64,000 bases of DNA from contig DASZXS010000065.1 of the NCBI GenBank assembly GCA_035545735.1, positions 310,001 through 374,000 of the forward strand. The letters are read 5' to 3'. The position numbers were made by a program, and so were the translations under genes. Shown here one piece after another: positions 39,604 to 47,798 of this stretch. Every line of letters begins with the position of its first letter. The stretch's first letter is position 1. The stretch comes from JAJYKC01 sp035545735. GTDB taxonomy: Bacteria > Acidobacteriota > Terriglobia > Bryobacterales > Bryobacteraceae. The notes under the pieces are model-generated. The model made no database searches and was not told the origin of the DNA. It saw only the letters and a program-made list of their open reading frames with translations.

Positions 39604-40449
39604 TTAGACCGTGAAGATTTCCATTGCCTGTTTGAGCGAGGCAATAGGGTCGCGGCCCTTGGCGGGCGAGTATTCATGCGCGATGCAGCCCTGGAATCCC
39701 AAGTCCGCGAGCGCCTGGGCGACGAAGTGGTAGTTGAGCTCCTGCGTCCCATCGATTTCATGGCGTCCCGGATTACCGCCCGTGTGGAAATGCGCGAGAT
39801 ATTGGATGTTGTCGCGAATGGTGCGGACGATGTCGCCTTCCATGATCTGCATGTGGTAGATGTCGTAGAGCAGCTTTACGGAAGGCGAGTTCACGCGTTT
39901 CATCACTCCAACACCCCACGCCGTGTGATCGCACATGTAGTCTTTGTGGTCCACTTTGCTGTTGAGCAGTTCCATGCACAGGACTACGTTCTTGTCTTCG
40001 GCGTGCGCCTTGACTTTTTGCAGCAACTCCACTGCGTTGTCCGCGCCTTTCTCATCGGACATGCCGCGGCGGTACCCGGACATGACGATGACGTTGCGGA
40101 CGTTGTTCTGCGCGCTCACGTCGATGATTTCGCGCAGAGTGCGCTCGATGCGAGCGTGATTGGCCTTTTCGTTGATCCCGTCCGGGATCGTGCCCCCGTA
40201 GGGAGGCGGGACCATGGTCGGAACCAGGCCGTATTTCTTGAGAGTGGGCCACCGGTCCGGGCCAATCAAATCGAACCCATAGGCGCCGGCATCCGCCGCG
40301 TGGCGGCACATTTCTTCGAACGGCATCCCATGCCCGAAAACGCCGCCGGTGACACATTGCTTCAGCCGTCCCGAGCGCGCCGCGGGGGCCGCCTCGGCCG
40401 CGGCAGCGCCAAGCGCGGCGAGTCCCGTAACGAATTCCCGTCGATTCAT
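39604..40449 (-). CDS. Tat-exported hydroxypyruvate-isomerase-like TIM-barrel protein
   Basis: A 281-residue member of the xylose-isomerase-like (AP endonuclease 2) barrel family, closest in pattern to hydroxypyruvate isomerase Hyi. MNRREFVTG plus a short Ala-rich stretch is a twin-arginine signal. Metal-site residues are visible: Glu in VLCMELLNSKVDHKDYMCD, Asp/His in LLYDIYHMQIMEGD, His in AHFHTGGNPGRHEIDG and Glu in GCIAHEYSP. The family isomerises or epimerises small hydroxy-ketones and sugars. Export is atypical and recalls the exported enolase-superfamily enzyme at 29917. TAGGAT lies seven bases before the ATG. Confidence 0.82.
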   Translation of the reverse strand: MNRREFVTGLAALGAAAAEAAPAARSGRLKQCVTGGVFGHGMPFEEMCRHAADAGAYGFDLIGPDRWPTLKKYGLVPTMVPPPYGGTIPDGINEKANHARIERTLREIIDVSAQNNVRNVIVMSGYRRGMSDEKGADNAVELLQKVKAHAEDKNVVLCMELLNSKVDHKDYMCDHTAWGVGVMKRVNSPSVKLLYDIYHMQIMEGDIVRTIRDNIQYLAHFHTGGNPGRHEIDGTQELNYHFVAQALADLGFQGCIAHEYSPAKGRDPIASLKQAMEIFTV

Positions 40450-40456
40450 GGGCTTT

Positions 40457-40462
40457 ATCCTA
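40457..40462 (-). promoter_or_regulatory. Putative -10 box of the isomerase gene
   Basis: TAGGAT on the minus strand, seven bases before the ATG at 40449. Confidence 0.4.
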
Positions 40463-40496
40463 CCATTCGCCGGAGCCTCATGACCAACATATCCAC

Positions 40497-40525
40497 TTGA
40501 AAATGTTTTTCGGCTTTCATATGCT
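40497..40525 (+). promoter_or_regulatory. Sigma-70-type promoter of ku
   Basis: TTGAAA (40497-40502), 17-base spacer, TATGCT (40520-40525). The transcript would start near 40532 and leave a leader of about 48 bases with GGAGG before the ku ATG. Confidence 0.55.
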
Positions 40526-40579
40526 TGCTAAAGTGGGCAGTTTGCCCTCAATGGACCGCAACTCGCACGGAGGCATTTT

Positions 40580-41434
40580 ATGGCCAGCACGGTTTGGAAG
40601 GGGCATCTCACTTTCGGGCTCGTCTCTTTTCCGGTGAAGCTGTTTACCGCGGCGCGAAGTGAGAGCATAAGCTTCAATCAGCTTCACAAGGCGGATAATT
40701 CGCGTGTCAAGCAGGTGATCTTCTGCCAGGCGGAAGACAAGCCGATTCCCCGGAGCGAGATCGTCAAAGGTTTCGAGTACGAGAAGGACCGCTACGTCGT
40801 CATTGAGGACGAAGACATCAAGAAGGTCGCTCCTAAGACGGCGAAAGTCATGGAAATCCTGGAGTTCGTCAAGGCGGCAGAGGTGGACCCGGTCTATTTC
40901 GAAAGCTCTTTCTACATGGCTCCCGATGATGCCGGCGAGCGTCCCTACGCGCTGCTCTTTGACGCGTTGAAGAAAAGCGGGTACGTCGGCGTGGCCAAGA
41001 TCGCGATGCACAATCGCGAGCACATTGTTATTTTCCGCCCCGGTGTGACCGGACTCCTCATGCACACCATGTACTACAGCGACGAGGTGCGCAAAATGGA
41101 GGAGTTTCGAACCGATACGTCGCTCGTGAACGAGAAGGAAGAAAAACTGGCGATGAGCCTGGTTGAGGCGCTTGCCGGTCCATTCGAACCGGAGAAATAC
41201 CATGATTCGTACCGGGACAATCTGCAAAAGATGATTGACGCCAAGGTAAAGGGGCAGGAGATTGTCGCGCCGCCACAGCCGGAAGAGTCGAAAGTGGTCG
41301 ATATCATGGAAGCGCTGAGGAAGAGCTTGGCGCTGGCCAAGAAGCCTGCTGTCTCGGAAACCACGCTCGATGCCGAGGCGCCGCCGCGCAAGGCGAGAGC
41401 CGCCGGCGGCAAGCGCAGAACCGCCGGCGATTAG
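40580..41434 (+). CDS. ku: Ku protein of non-homologous end joining
   Basis: A 284-residue bacterial Ku, a homodimeric ring that binds DNA ends and recruits LigD. Family hallmarks are MASTVWKGHLTFGLVSFPVKLF, KGFEYEKDRYVVIEDEDI, YALLFDALKKSGYVGVAKI, MHTMYYSDEVRK and LVEALAGPFEPEKYHDSYRD. The C-terminus is basic and disordered (RKARAAGGKRRTAGD), as in Ku proteins that contact DNA. Full length. GGAGGC precedes ATG 40580. No ligD lies in the window, so the ligase would be encoded elsewhere. The stop overlaps the DUF72 stop on the other strand by four bases. Confidence 0.95.
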   Translation: MASTVWKGHLTFGLVSFPVKLFTAARSESISFNQLHKADNSRVKQVIFCQAEDKPIPRSEIVKGFEYEKDRYVVIEDEDIKKVAPKTAKVMEILEFVKAAEVDPVYFESSFYMAPDDAGERPYALLFDALKKSGYVGVAKIAMHNREHIVIFRPGVTGLLMHTMYYSDEVRKMEEFRTDTSLVNEKEEKLAMSLVEALAGPFEPEKYHDSYRDNLQKMIDAKVKGQEIVAPPQPEESKVVDIMEALRKSLALAKKPAVSETTLDAEAPPRKARAAGGKRRTAGD

Positions 41435-42135
41435 ACGGCTTTTATCAACTCTTCGGCGTACATCGCGCCGGCGGGCGTTTCTTCGTGCTTGAAGAACACG
41501 TAGGCGTCTCGTCCGGAGCCCAGCATCTCCTGCGCGCGGGCCCGGATTTCCAGCCGCTCTTCCGGCGTGTAATCGTCCTTCCGCAGGCGTGAATAAACGA
41601 ACCCGGCGGTGTACACCCGCGGCGCCACCAGCTTGTCGGATTCCGCCAGGCAGAGCGCGATGCCCCTCTTCTCCAGCAGACGGTAGGTCTCGTCCACCAG
41701 CCAGGAGGCGTTGCGAAACTCGAACGCAAATAGGAGGTCTCCCGGAAGTGTGTCCAAAAACGCTGCGAGGAGGTCGAAATCCGCGCGGAAGTTGGGAGGG
41801 AGTTGAAACAGCACCGGACCCAGCCGGCGCGCGGACCGAAGCGGCTCAATCGCTCGGAAGAAGAGCGAGGTGAACTCGGACGGCTGCAGCCTCAGGATAT
41901 GGGTCAGCCGCTGGTGGGCCTTTAAGGCAAACACGAAGCCGGGCGGAGTCGCTTCCACCCAGCCCTGGAGAGTGGATGCCGAAGGCAACTGCCGGAAGGT
42001 GTAGTTGATCTCGACGGTATTCAACCGCGATGCATAGTGCCCAAGGAATTTCTTTGCGGGGAGTTTTTCCGGATAGAATGCCGGCTTCCAACTGGGATAG
42101 GCAAAGCCGGAGGTGCCGGCAAAGAGTCGCGCCAC
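41431..42135 (-). CDS. DUF72 family protein (YecE-like)
   Basis: A 234-residue TIM-barrel-like protein of the DUF72/YecE family, of unknown function. Typical elements are LFAGTSGFAYPSWKPAFYPEKL, the WVEATPPGFVFALKAHQRLTH region, GPVLFQLPPNF, FAFEFRNASWL, and AYVFFKHEETPAGAMYAEEL near the end. Length is normal. GTG 42135 is the start; TAACAT lies six bases before it. Convergent with ku and partly sharing stop codons. Confidence 0.9.
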   Translation of the reverse strand: MARLFAGTSGFAYPSWKPAFYPEKLPAKKFLGHYASRLNTVEINYTFRQLPSASTLQGWVEATPPGFVFALKAHQRLTHILRLQPSEFTSLFFRAIEPLRSARRLGPVLFQLPPNFRADFDLLAAFLDTLPGDLLFAFEFRNASWLVDETYRLLEKRGIALCLAESDKLVAPRVYTAGFVYSRLRKDDYTPEERLEIRARAQEMLGSGRDAYVFFKHEETPAGAMYAEELIKAV

Positions 42136-42141
42136 CTCTCT

Positions 42142-42147
42142 ATGTTA
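42142..42147 (-). promoter_or_regulatory. Putative -10 box of the DUF72 gene
   Basis: TAACAT on the minus strand, six bases before GTG 42135. Confidence 0.4.
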
Positions 42148-42261
42148 TCTTGCCGGTGCGATTCGCCGGTTTGATTTGGCAACGTTATCTTGCAGCGCGG
42201 CGGCCCTTGCGGGCATCGCATAAAGGGGATTTCCTGCAAATAGGGTTAGCCTGGAGGTAAC

Positions 42262-44166
42262 GTGCCCGCCGAAAACCAAAAAAAGGGAAAGGACAGCCGG
42301 ATGGGGGTGGAGCGGATTCGCGCCCTCTGGCCGCAGATTTGGGAACTCGTGCGGCCGCGCCGCGGTTTGCTGCTCTTCGGTCTGGTCCTCATGGCGGTGA
42401 ATCGTGTCTGCGGACTCGTCCTTCCGGCATCCACGAAGTATCTGATTGACGATGTCATCAACAAACGCGACATCGCGATGCTGATGCCTCTGGTGCTCAT
42501 CGTCGTCGGGGCCACCATGCTGCAGGGCATCACTTCGTTTTCGCTGACGCAGATGCTTTCCAAGGCCGCGCAGCGCCTGATCGCCGAACTGCGGAGAAAG
42601 GTTCAGGAGCACGTCGGGAGACTTCCGGTCTCCTATTACGATTCGAACAAAACCGGACAACTCGTCTCGCGGATCATGAGCGACGTCGAAGGGGTGAGGA
42701 ACCTCATTGGAACCGGTTTAGTGGAGTTCATCGGCGGCATCATGACCGCGCTGATCGTCATGGTTGTGATGTTCCGCATCAGCCCGCTCATGACCGGCGT
42801 GGCGCTCACCGTGATCGTCGGGTTTTCCCTCATATTGAAGCGGGCCTTCCAGACCATCCGCCCGATCTTCCGTGAGCGTTCGAAGATTAATGCCGAAGTG
42901 ACGGGCCGTTTGACGGAATCGCTTGGCGGCGTGCGCGTCATTAAGGGCTATCACGCCGAGGCGCGCGAGGCCAGCGTCTTCGCGGGGGGCGTGGGGCGTT
43001 TGCTGGCAAACGTGCTGAAGTCGCTCACTGCAACGTCGATCATGGGCCTGACGGCGACGGTCTTGATGGGAATCCTGGGCGCTCTGGTCATGTATATCGG
43101 CGCGAAGGAGACGTTGAACAACACCATCACCGTCGGCGATTTTTTTGAGTTCACCGCGATGATGGCCTTTATGGTCGCCCCCGTTTTTCAAATCGTCGGT
43201 ATTGGTACGCAATTGACGGAAGCGATGGCGGGCCTGGAGCGTACGCGCGAGGTGATGGAAGAACTGGCCGAGGATGCCGACCCGGCGCGCACCGTCCGTC
43301 TCGGCCCTCTGCGCGGGGAAGTGGAATTTGATAAGGTCACGTTCTCCTATGAGCCCGGAAAGCCCGTGCTGCATGAGATTTCCTTCCGCGCCGAGCCTGA
43401 CTCGGTGACGGCGCTGGTCGGTTCCTCGGGAGGAGGAAAATCGACTACCGTCGGTCTGGTTCTCGCATTTCAAAAGCCGGAGAGGGGAAGCGTGCGAGTT
43501 GACGGCATCGACCTTTCCACCGTCGAGCTCGCATCCTATCGCACGCAGTTAGGCGTCGTTTTGCAGGAGACCTTTCTGTTCGATGGAACCATTCGCGAAA
43601 ATGTCGCGTTCGCCAAGCCGGATGCGAGCGAAGAAGAGATATTGAATGCCTGCCACATCGCTCGCGTCGACGAGTTCGCGGAGAAATTCGAAAAGCGTTA
43701 TGACACGGTTGTTGGAGAACGAGGAGTAAAACTGTCCGGCGGGCAGCGGCAGCGTGTGTCCATCGCGCGCGCCATCCTCGCAAATCCGAGAATCCTGATC
43801 CTCGACGAAGCCACTTCGAGCCTCGATTCCGAGTCGGAGGCTCTCATTCAGGAAGGGCTGAAATACCTGATGCGCGGCCGCACGACGTTTGTGATTGCCC
43901 ACCGGCTCTCCACCATCCGGCGCGCGGAACAGATTCTCGTGATCGAAGAAGGGCGCATCGTGGAGCGGGGAACGCACGAATCGCTGTATGCGGCGCACGG
44001 GCGCTACTGGGACCTCTACACCAAGCAGCATGGCTTGGAATCGAACCTGTTCCTGGCGCCGGGAGAAGGAGAAACGATCCCGGAATCGGCGGGCGGCGGG
44101 GCGGTCTCCTCTTCGAACGCTCAGCCGGCAACCCTCAGCGATGCGGTGAAACTGCTCCGTGGCTAG
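42262..44166 (+). CDS. ABC exporter, fused permease and ATPase (MsbA/lipid-flippase type)
   Basis: A 634-residue half-transporter that would dimerise. Residues 25-330 hold six transmembrane helices of the type I exporter fold (LPASTKYLIDDVINKRD, VSYYDSNKTGQLVSRIMSDVEG). The ATPase has Walker A GSSGGGKST, Q-loop VVLQETFLFDGTIREN, signature LSGGQRQR, Walker B ILILDEATSSLD and H-loop IAHRLSTIR, all intact. Export of lipid A or another lipid is plausible given the LPS genes in the window but is not shown. The last 50 residues are a disordered Gly/Ser tail. Start GTG 42262 has GGAGG four bases upstream. Confidence 0.92.
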   Translation: MPAENQKKGKDSRMGVERIRALWPQIWELVRPRRGLLLFGLVLMAVNRVCGLVLPASTKYLIDDVINKRDIAMLMPLVLIVVGATMLQGITSFSLTQMLSKAAQRLIAELRRKVQEHVGRLPVSYYDSNKTGQLVSRIMSDVEGVRNLIGTGLVEFIGGIMTALIVMVVMFRISPLMTGVALTVIVGFSLILKRAFQTIRPIFRERSKINAEVTGRLTESLGGVRVIKGYHAEAREASVFAGGVGRLLANVLKSLTATSIMGLTATVLMGILGALVMYIGAKETLNNTITVGDFFEFTAMMAFMVAPVFQIVGIGTQLTEAMAGLERTREVMEELAEDADPARTVRLGPLRGEVEFDKVTFSYEPGKPVLHEISFRAEPDSVTALVGSSGGGKSTTVGLVLAFQKPERGSVRVDGIDLSTVELASYRTQLGVVLQETFLFDGTIRENVAFAKPDASEEEILNACHIARVDEFAEKFEKRYDTVVGERGVKLSGGQRQRVSIARAILANPRILILDEATSSLDSESEALIQEGLKYLMRGRTTFVIAHRLSTIRRAEQILVIEEGRIVERGTHESLYAAHGRYWDLYTKQHGLESNLFLAPGEGETIPESAGGGAVSSSNAQPATLSDAVKLLRG

Positions 44167-44184
44167 GGCCCGAACCGCAAAAAA

Positions 44185-44473
44185 CTAGCCGGATCGCCTG
44201 ACGCTGCCTCGCCGGTGCTTCGGCTTTCTCCTGCCCTCCAGGTTAAACGCCACTGCGGCCCGGATGAGATTCTTCAACGCCGCCTCATCGACGGGATCGC
44301 TTTCGCGGATGTCAATGGCGCGACGGATGTTCCCGTCGAGGCTGGAGTTGAAAAGGCCGGAAGGGTCCTCCAATGCAGCGCCCTTGGCAAATGTAATCTT
44401 GACGGCCTTCTTGTACGTTTCTCCCGTGCAGACGATGCCGGCCTGGGAAAAGGTGGGGGTCCGACTTTTTCAT
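44185..44473 (-). pseudogene. Broken DUF1801-type gene (frameshift/internal deletion)
   Basis: From 44373 down the frame encodes a well-conserved C-terminal half of a DUF1801-like protein (KGAALEDPSGLFNSSLDG, RRAIDIRESDPVDEAALK, LIRAAVAFN), and codons for AGIVCTGETYKKAVKITFA precede it in the same frame. The only good start, ATG 44473 with GAGGAG upstream, is in another frame and reads MKKSDP before leaving it. Removing one base of the CCCCC run near 44456-44461 would fuse the two into about 96 residues, still lacking the N-terminal half seen in full-length relatives (about 130-145). I call it a remnant; a sequencing error explains only the frameshift. Confidence 0.65.
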
Positions 44474-44494
44474 GTGCCGCTCCTCTTTTCGCAG

Positions 44495-44929
44495 TTAGTT
44501 AGCCCGCTCGCCGGCGACCTGAACCGGTGCCGCCTGCAAGCGCCACCATAAGAAATACGAGAGCCCCCCGAGCAGGCCGATGGCCGCCGCCCAGCCCCAC
44601 GCCCCCGGACCATGGCCCACCGAAAGATGAGCGATGATCGCCGAGGAGAGGTCAATGGCGAAGCCGGCGTAGGCCCATTCCTTTAGCCGCGGCGGCGCCG
44701 GTGCAAGCAGCAGGGCCACGCCGAGGAGTTTGGCCAGGGAGAGTTCCACCCGGAAATAGGTGGGGAAGCCGAGCTCGGTGAACGCTTCCGCCACTTGGGG
44801 CAGACGCAGTCCCGCATAGGCAGTGAAGGTCATGAGCAGGCAGAAGAGCACGGTGACCAGCCAGTAGGGAACGGTCTTCCACTTGGCGTTATTGTTGGCG
44901 ATGCCGGGATTCCGCAGAGTCGATTCCAT
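44495..44929 (-). CDS. DoxX-like membrane protein
   Basis: A 144-residue inner-membrane protein with four predicted helices: WLVTVLFCLLMTFTAYAGL, AKLLGVALLLAP, WAYAGFAIDLSSAIIAHLS and WAAAIGLLGGLSYFLWW. ELGFPTYFRVELSLAKLLG is the typical DoxX-like segment. Function of the family is poorly known; relatives are often controlled by ArsR or TetR regulators. It reads toward the DUF1801 remnant. Shine-Dalgarno AAGGAAG precedes the ATG. An imperfect palindrome and a TTGACA box lie upstream. Confidence 0.85.
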   Translation of the reverse strand: MESTLRNPGIANNNAKWKTVPYWLVTVLFCLLMTFTAYAGLRLPQVAEAFTELGFPTYFRVELSLAKLLGVALLLAPAPPRLKEWAYAGFAIDLSSAIIAHLSVGHGPGAWGWAAAIGLLGGLSYFLWWRLQAAPVQVAGERAN

Positions 44930-44951
44930 GGGTTCTTCCTTTCACGAGTAT

Positions 44952-44981
44952 AATATGCCTAATCGGGTATATGCGTGTCAA
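44952..44981 (-). promoter_or_regulatory. Promoter of the DoxX-like gene
   Basis: On the minus strand, TTGACA (44976-44981), 18-base spacer, CATATT (44952-44957). Alternative -10 readings TATTAT and TATACT lie slightly downstream with longer spacers. Confidence 0.45.
44953..44972. promoter_or_regulatory. Imperfect palindrome, possible operator of the DoxX-like gene
   Basis: The 20 bases ATATGCCTAATCGGGTATAT form an inverted repeat of the form ATAT.CC..AT..GG.ATAT. It lies within the -35/-10 spacer of the DoxX-like gene, where a dimeric repressor would block transcription. No regulator gene is adjacent. Confidence 0.4.
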
Positions 44982-45075
44982 GATATATAATGAGGCGCAC
45001 CCGAAACGATGGCAGCCATGGGGGCCATTCAGAACCGTGAGCGTTCGGCCGAGCGAAGACAGGCCGGCCAGGAAT

Positions 45076-46329
45076 TTAAAGGGTGATGCTGGCGATATCC
45101 GTATTCGACCGGTGGCCCTCCACCACGACGATGCCGCTTTCGGTGACGTGATAGAGTTGACGGTCTCGCTGCAGGTCGTACCCGATGGTGGCGTCCTCCG
45201 GCACACGCACATTCTTATCGAGAATCGCGCGCCGCACTTTGGCGCGCCTGCCGATGTCGCAGTTGTCGAAGATCACGGAGTCCTCGACGTACGCGCCGGA
45301 GTGAACGCGCACGCCTCTTCCGATGACCGAGCCTCGCACCAGGCCCCCGGAAAGAATGGAGCCTCCGGAAACGATGGAATTCAGGGCATGCCCCCGCCGG
45401 CCTTCCTGGTCGTAAAGGAACTTCGCCGGCGCGTCGGAATATCCGGCGGTCCTCAGCGGCCACTGGCGGTTATACAGGTTCAGGGCGGGAACGACGTTTC
45501 TCAGGTCCATGCTCGCTTCGAAGTACGCATCGAGCGTCCCCACGTCGCGCCAGTAGACGGGCGCGCCCTGGGCGTCGCCGGGGATGCGATTGGTCTGAAA
45601 ATCGTAGGCAAACATCTCCGTGCGTCCGATGAGGCCGGGAAGAATATCTCGCCCAAAATCGTGCGACGAGCTCTCCTTCTTGGCGTCCGCATAGAGCTCC
45701 TGCAGGAGCGCCTTGGTGGAGAAAATATAGTTTCCCATGGAAGCATAAACCCGGCTGGGATCGCCGGGCATGGTGGGCGCGTTCGGGTTCTTCTCGTGAA
45801 ACGCGATGATCGAGCCGTCTTCGGCCGTTTCGACCACGCCGAACTCGCTCGCTTCCGACTTGTCCACGGGGATCGCCGACACGGTGATCGTAGCCCGCTT
45901 TTGCACGTGATATTCCACCATCTCGCGGATGTTCATGCGGTAGATGTGGTCGGCGCCGAAGATGCACACGAGATCCGGAGTCGCCTGCTCGATGAGATTG
46001 ATGTTCTGAAAGATCGCGTCCGCGGTTCCGCGATACCAATCCTCGCCGGCGGTCCGCATCTGGGCGGGAACCGGCGTGATGAAATGATTGCGCAGGAGAC
46101 TGCCGCCCTCCCAACCCTCACGCAGATGCTCCAGCAGGGACTGGCTCTTGAATTGGACCAGAACGTAAGTGGAGTAGATTCCGGAGTTGATCAGGTTGCT
46201 CAGCACAAAATCGACGATCCGGTATCGTCCTCCGAACGGCACGGCCGGCTTCGCACGCTCTTTAGTGAGAGGAGACAATCTAGTCCCCTTACCACCAGCA
46301 AGCACAAAAGCGAGCACACGCATTTGCAT
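45076..46329 (-). CDS. glgC: Glucose-1-phosphate adenylyltransferase
   Basis: The 417-residue enzyme that makes ADP-glucose for glycogen or trehalose-type polymers. N-terminal nucleotidyltransferase domain with VLAFVLAGGKGTRLSPLT, KPAVPFGGRYRIVDFVLSN and YRGTADAIFQN; sugar-phosphate site near EFGVVETAEDGSI and YWRDVGTLDAYFEA; C-terminal left-handed helix (VVSGGSILSGGLVRGSVIG). Length and motifs match bacterial GlgC. GGGAGG lies upstream of ATG 46329, and TACAAT about 24 bases upstream. No other glycogen gene is in the window. Confidence 0.95.
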   Translation of the reverse strand: MQMRVLAFVLAGGKGTRLSPLTKERAKPAVPFGGRYRIVDFVLSNLINSGIYSTYVLVQFKSQSLLEHLREGWEGGSLLRNHFITPVPAQMRTAGEDWYRGTADAIFQNINLIEQATPDLVCIFGADHIYRMNIREMVEYHVQKRATITVSAIPVDKSEASEFGVVETAEDGSIIAFHEKNPNAPTMPGDPSRVYASMGNYIFSTKALLQELYADAKKESSSHDFGRDILPGLIGRTEMFAYDFQTNRIPGDAQGAPVYWRDVGTLDAYFEASMDLRNVVPALNLYNRQWPLRTAGYSDAPAKFLYDQEGRRGHALNSIVSGGSILSGGLVRGSVIGRGVRVHSGAYVEDSVIFDNCDIGRRAKVRRAILDKNVRVPEDATIGYDLQRDRQLYHVTESGIVVVEGHRSNTDIASITL

Positions 46330-46469
46330 GAAGGCTAGCCTCCCGAAGCAGGATTGTAAAACAAACCGCTCCCCATTGTGTCAGCGAGTGCTTTTCAAAC
46401 GCAAGTGTGTGAACACATGAAGTGGCCTTGGGGCCGGTATAGCGTGGATTGGCTACAAGGCGGAGAAGC

Positions 46470-46961
46470 TTACTTACCGATCAGGGATTTGAAGAATGCC
46501 CCAAATCGCCAGTGGCGGCCGGGGCATTCTTTCCAGGGAGAGAAGCTGAGGACGTTCGTATTCCGCTCGATCCACAGCATGGCTGGGCTCGATTGCGAGT
46601 AATTCACCTGAATCATGACGCCGGATCCGCAGGACTCCACGCTGCCGAGGGCCGCGGTGTCGGCATCGGGATGCGCGGCGCCTTTCTCCCAATCGTCACG
46701 AAACGCCGTGAATGGGTAGTTAGGGCAGGGATGAGCTTCCGTGCAACCCCACATCTTGTAGGCGTCCTGGTATTGGCCGGCCTGCAGGAGTTGGAGAAAC
46801 TGTTTGGCTTCGCTTTCCTCGCGGTAGTTGCGGAAACTAAAGAAGAGCGTAAGGCCAAGAATCAGCGCCAGGACTCCGGACGCGCTTCCGATTTTGATGG
46901 CGCGGATGCGCTTTGCCCTCTGCGCTTCTTGCGATCCGTACGCTTCGAGGTAGCTGCCCAT
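46470..46961 (-). CDS. Hypothetical membrane-anchored protein behind skp
   Basis: A 163-residue protein with a short basic cytoplasmic start (EAQRAKRIRAIKIG), one transmembrane helix (SGVLALILGLTLFFSF) and an external domain. The domain begins KQFLQLLQAGQYQDAYKMWG, like the first helices of DUF4878/NTF2-type lipoprotein domains, and contains four cysteines (two in CTEAHPC, one in ESCGSG, one in ECPGRHW) that could form disulfides. It starts ten bases after the Skp-like gene stop, hence one operon with groES and skp. Function unknown. Confidence 0.65.
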   Translation of the reverse strand: MGSYLEAYGSQEAQRAKRIRAIKIGSASGVLALILGLTLFFSFRNYREESEAKQFLQLLQAGQYQDAYKMWGCTEAHPCPNYPFTAFRDDWEKGAAHPDADTAALGSVESCGSGVMIQVNYSQSSPAMLWIERNTNVLSFSPWKECPGRHWRFGAFFKSLIGK

Positions 46962-46971
46962 CCTGCTGCTT

Positions 46972-47511
46972 CTATTTTACCGGATACGTCTTGTCGTACG
47001 CTGTGATGGCCTCGTCGGTCAACTCCAGCGCGGGCTTAAAGAAAAGCATGGTGGAGCTGTCGAACACAGCGTCCAGCCCTTTTTCAGCGGCCAGTTTTTT
47101 GACCACTTCGTTCATCCGCTGCCCGGCGCGCCCGAGGATTTCCTGCCGGTCGTGATCCACGTCCTCGCGCAGGTCCTGCTCCTTGCGTTGGAAGTCGCGT
47201 TGCTTCGCGGCGCCTTGTGCGCTCAGGTCCTGCTGCCCCACTGCGCTCAGCTTGTCGCTCTGGAGTTGAGTGGAGATGCTCTGAATCTCCTGCTGAAGTC
47301 TCGCGAGTTCGTCCTGGCGCGGCTTGTATTTGGATTCCAGGTCCGCCTGCGCTTTCTTGATTTCCGCCGTTCCGGCGATCGCGCGGGACGAGTTCACTAC
47401 GGCGATCTTTACCTGGGCGGAGGCGAGCCCGGCAGTCGCCAGTGCAACCACGCCGGCGCGCAAAAACAGATTTTTCCACCGGCTCGCGGCGTTCGGCGGC
47501 AGCTTGATCAT
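46972..47511 (-). CDS. OmpH/Skp-family periplasmic chaperone
   Basis: A 179-residue exported chaperone for outer membrane proteins. Signal peptide ends at AGLASAQ; then the small beta body strand VKIAVVNSSRAI, long coiled-coil arms (AQADLESKYKPRQDELARLQ, QGAAKQRDFQRKEQDLREDV) and the return strand GLDAVFDSSTMLFF. This is the Skp jellyfish plan. ATG 47511 overlaps the groES stop by four bases, so cytoplasmic and periplasmic chaperones are translationally coupled here. DNA for bamA or lpxD, frequent neighbours of skp, is not adjacent. Confidence 0.88.
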   Translation of the reverse strand: MIKLPPNAASRWKNLFLRAGVVALATAGLASAQVKIAVVNSSRAIAGTAEIKKAQADLESKYKPRQDELARLQQEIQSISTQLQSDKLSAVGQQDLSAQGAAKQRDFQRKEQDLREDVDHDRQEILGRAGQRMNEVVKKLAAEKGLDAVFDSSTMLFFKPALELTDEAITAYDKTYPVK

Positions 47512-47798
47512 TTGGAAATCACTCCCAGGATCTCATCCTCCTTCAGGATGAGATATTCTTGCCCGTCCAGCTTAATCTCGGAACCCGAGTACTTCCCAAA
47601 CAGAATGTGGTCCCCGGCCTTTACCTCCACCGGCGCGCGGTCCCCGTTCTCCAGGCGCTTTCCTTCTCCGGCGGCAACCACTTCGGCTTGCTGCGGCTTC
47701 TCCTTGGCGGTGTCGGGAATGATGATGCCGCCGCGAACCTGCTCTTTTTCTTCCAGGCGCTTCACCAGAACGCGGTCGTGCAAAGGACGAAGATTCAT
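47508..47798 (-). CDS. groES: Co-chaperonin GroES
   Basis: A 96-residue GroES, the lid of the GroEL chamber. LRPLHDRVLVKRLEEKEQVRGG, the mobile loop GGIIIPDTAKEKPQQ (containing the GroEL-binding I-I-I), VVAAGEGKRLENGD, VKAGDHILFGKYSGSEIKLDG and the closing EYLILKEDEILGVI are all standard. AGGAG lies nine bases before the ATG. groEL does not follow; instead a Skp-like gene overlaps the stop. No CIRCE inverted repeat is visible upstream. Confidence 0.96.
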   Translation of the reverse strand: MNLRPLHDRVLVKRLEEKEQVRGGIIIPDTAKEKPQQAEVVAAGEGKRLENGDRAPVEVKAGDHILFGKYSGSEIKLDGQEYLILKEDEILGVISK

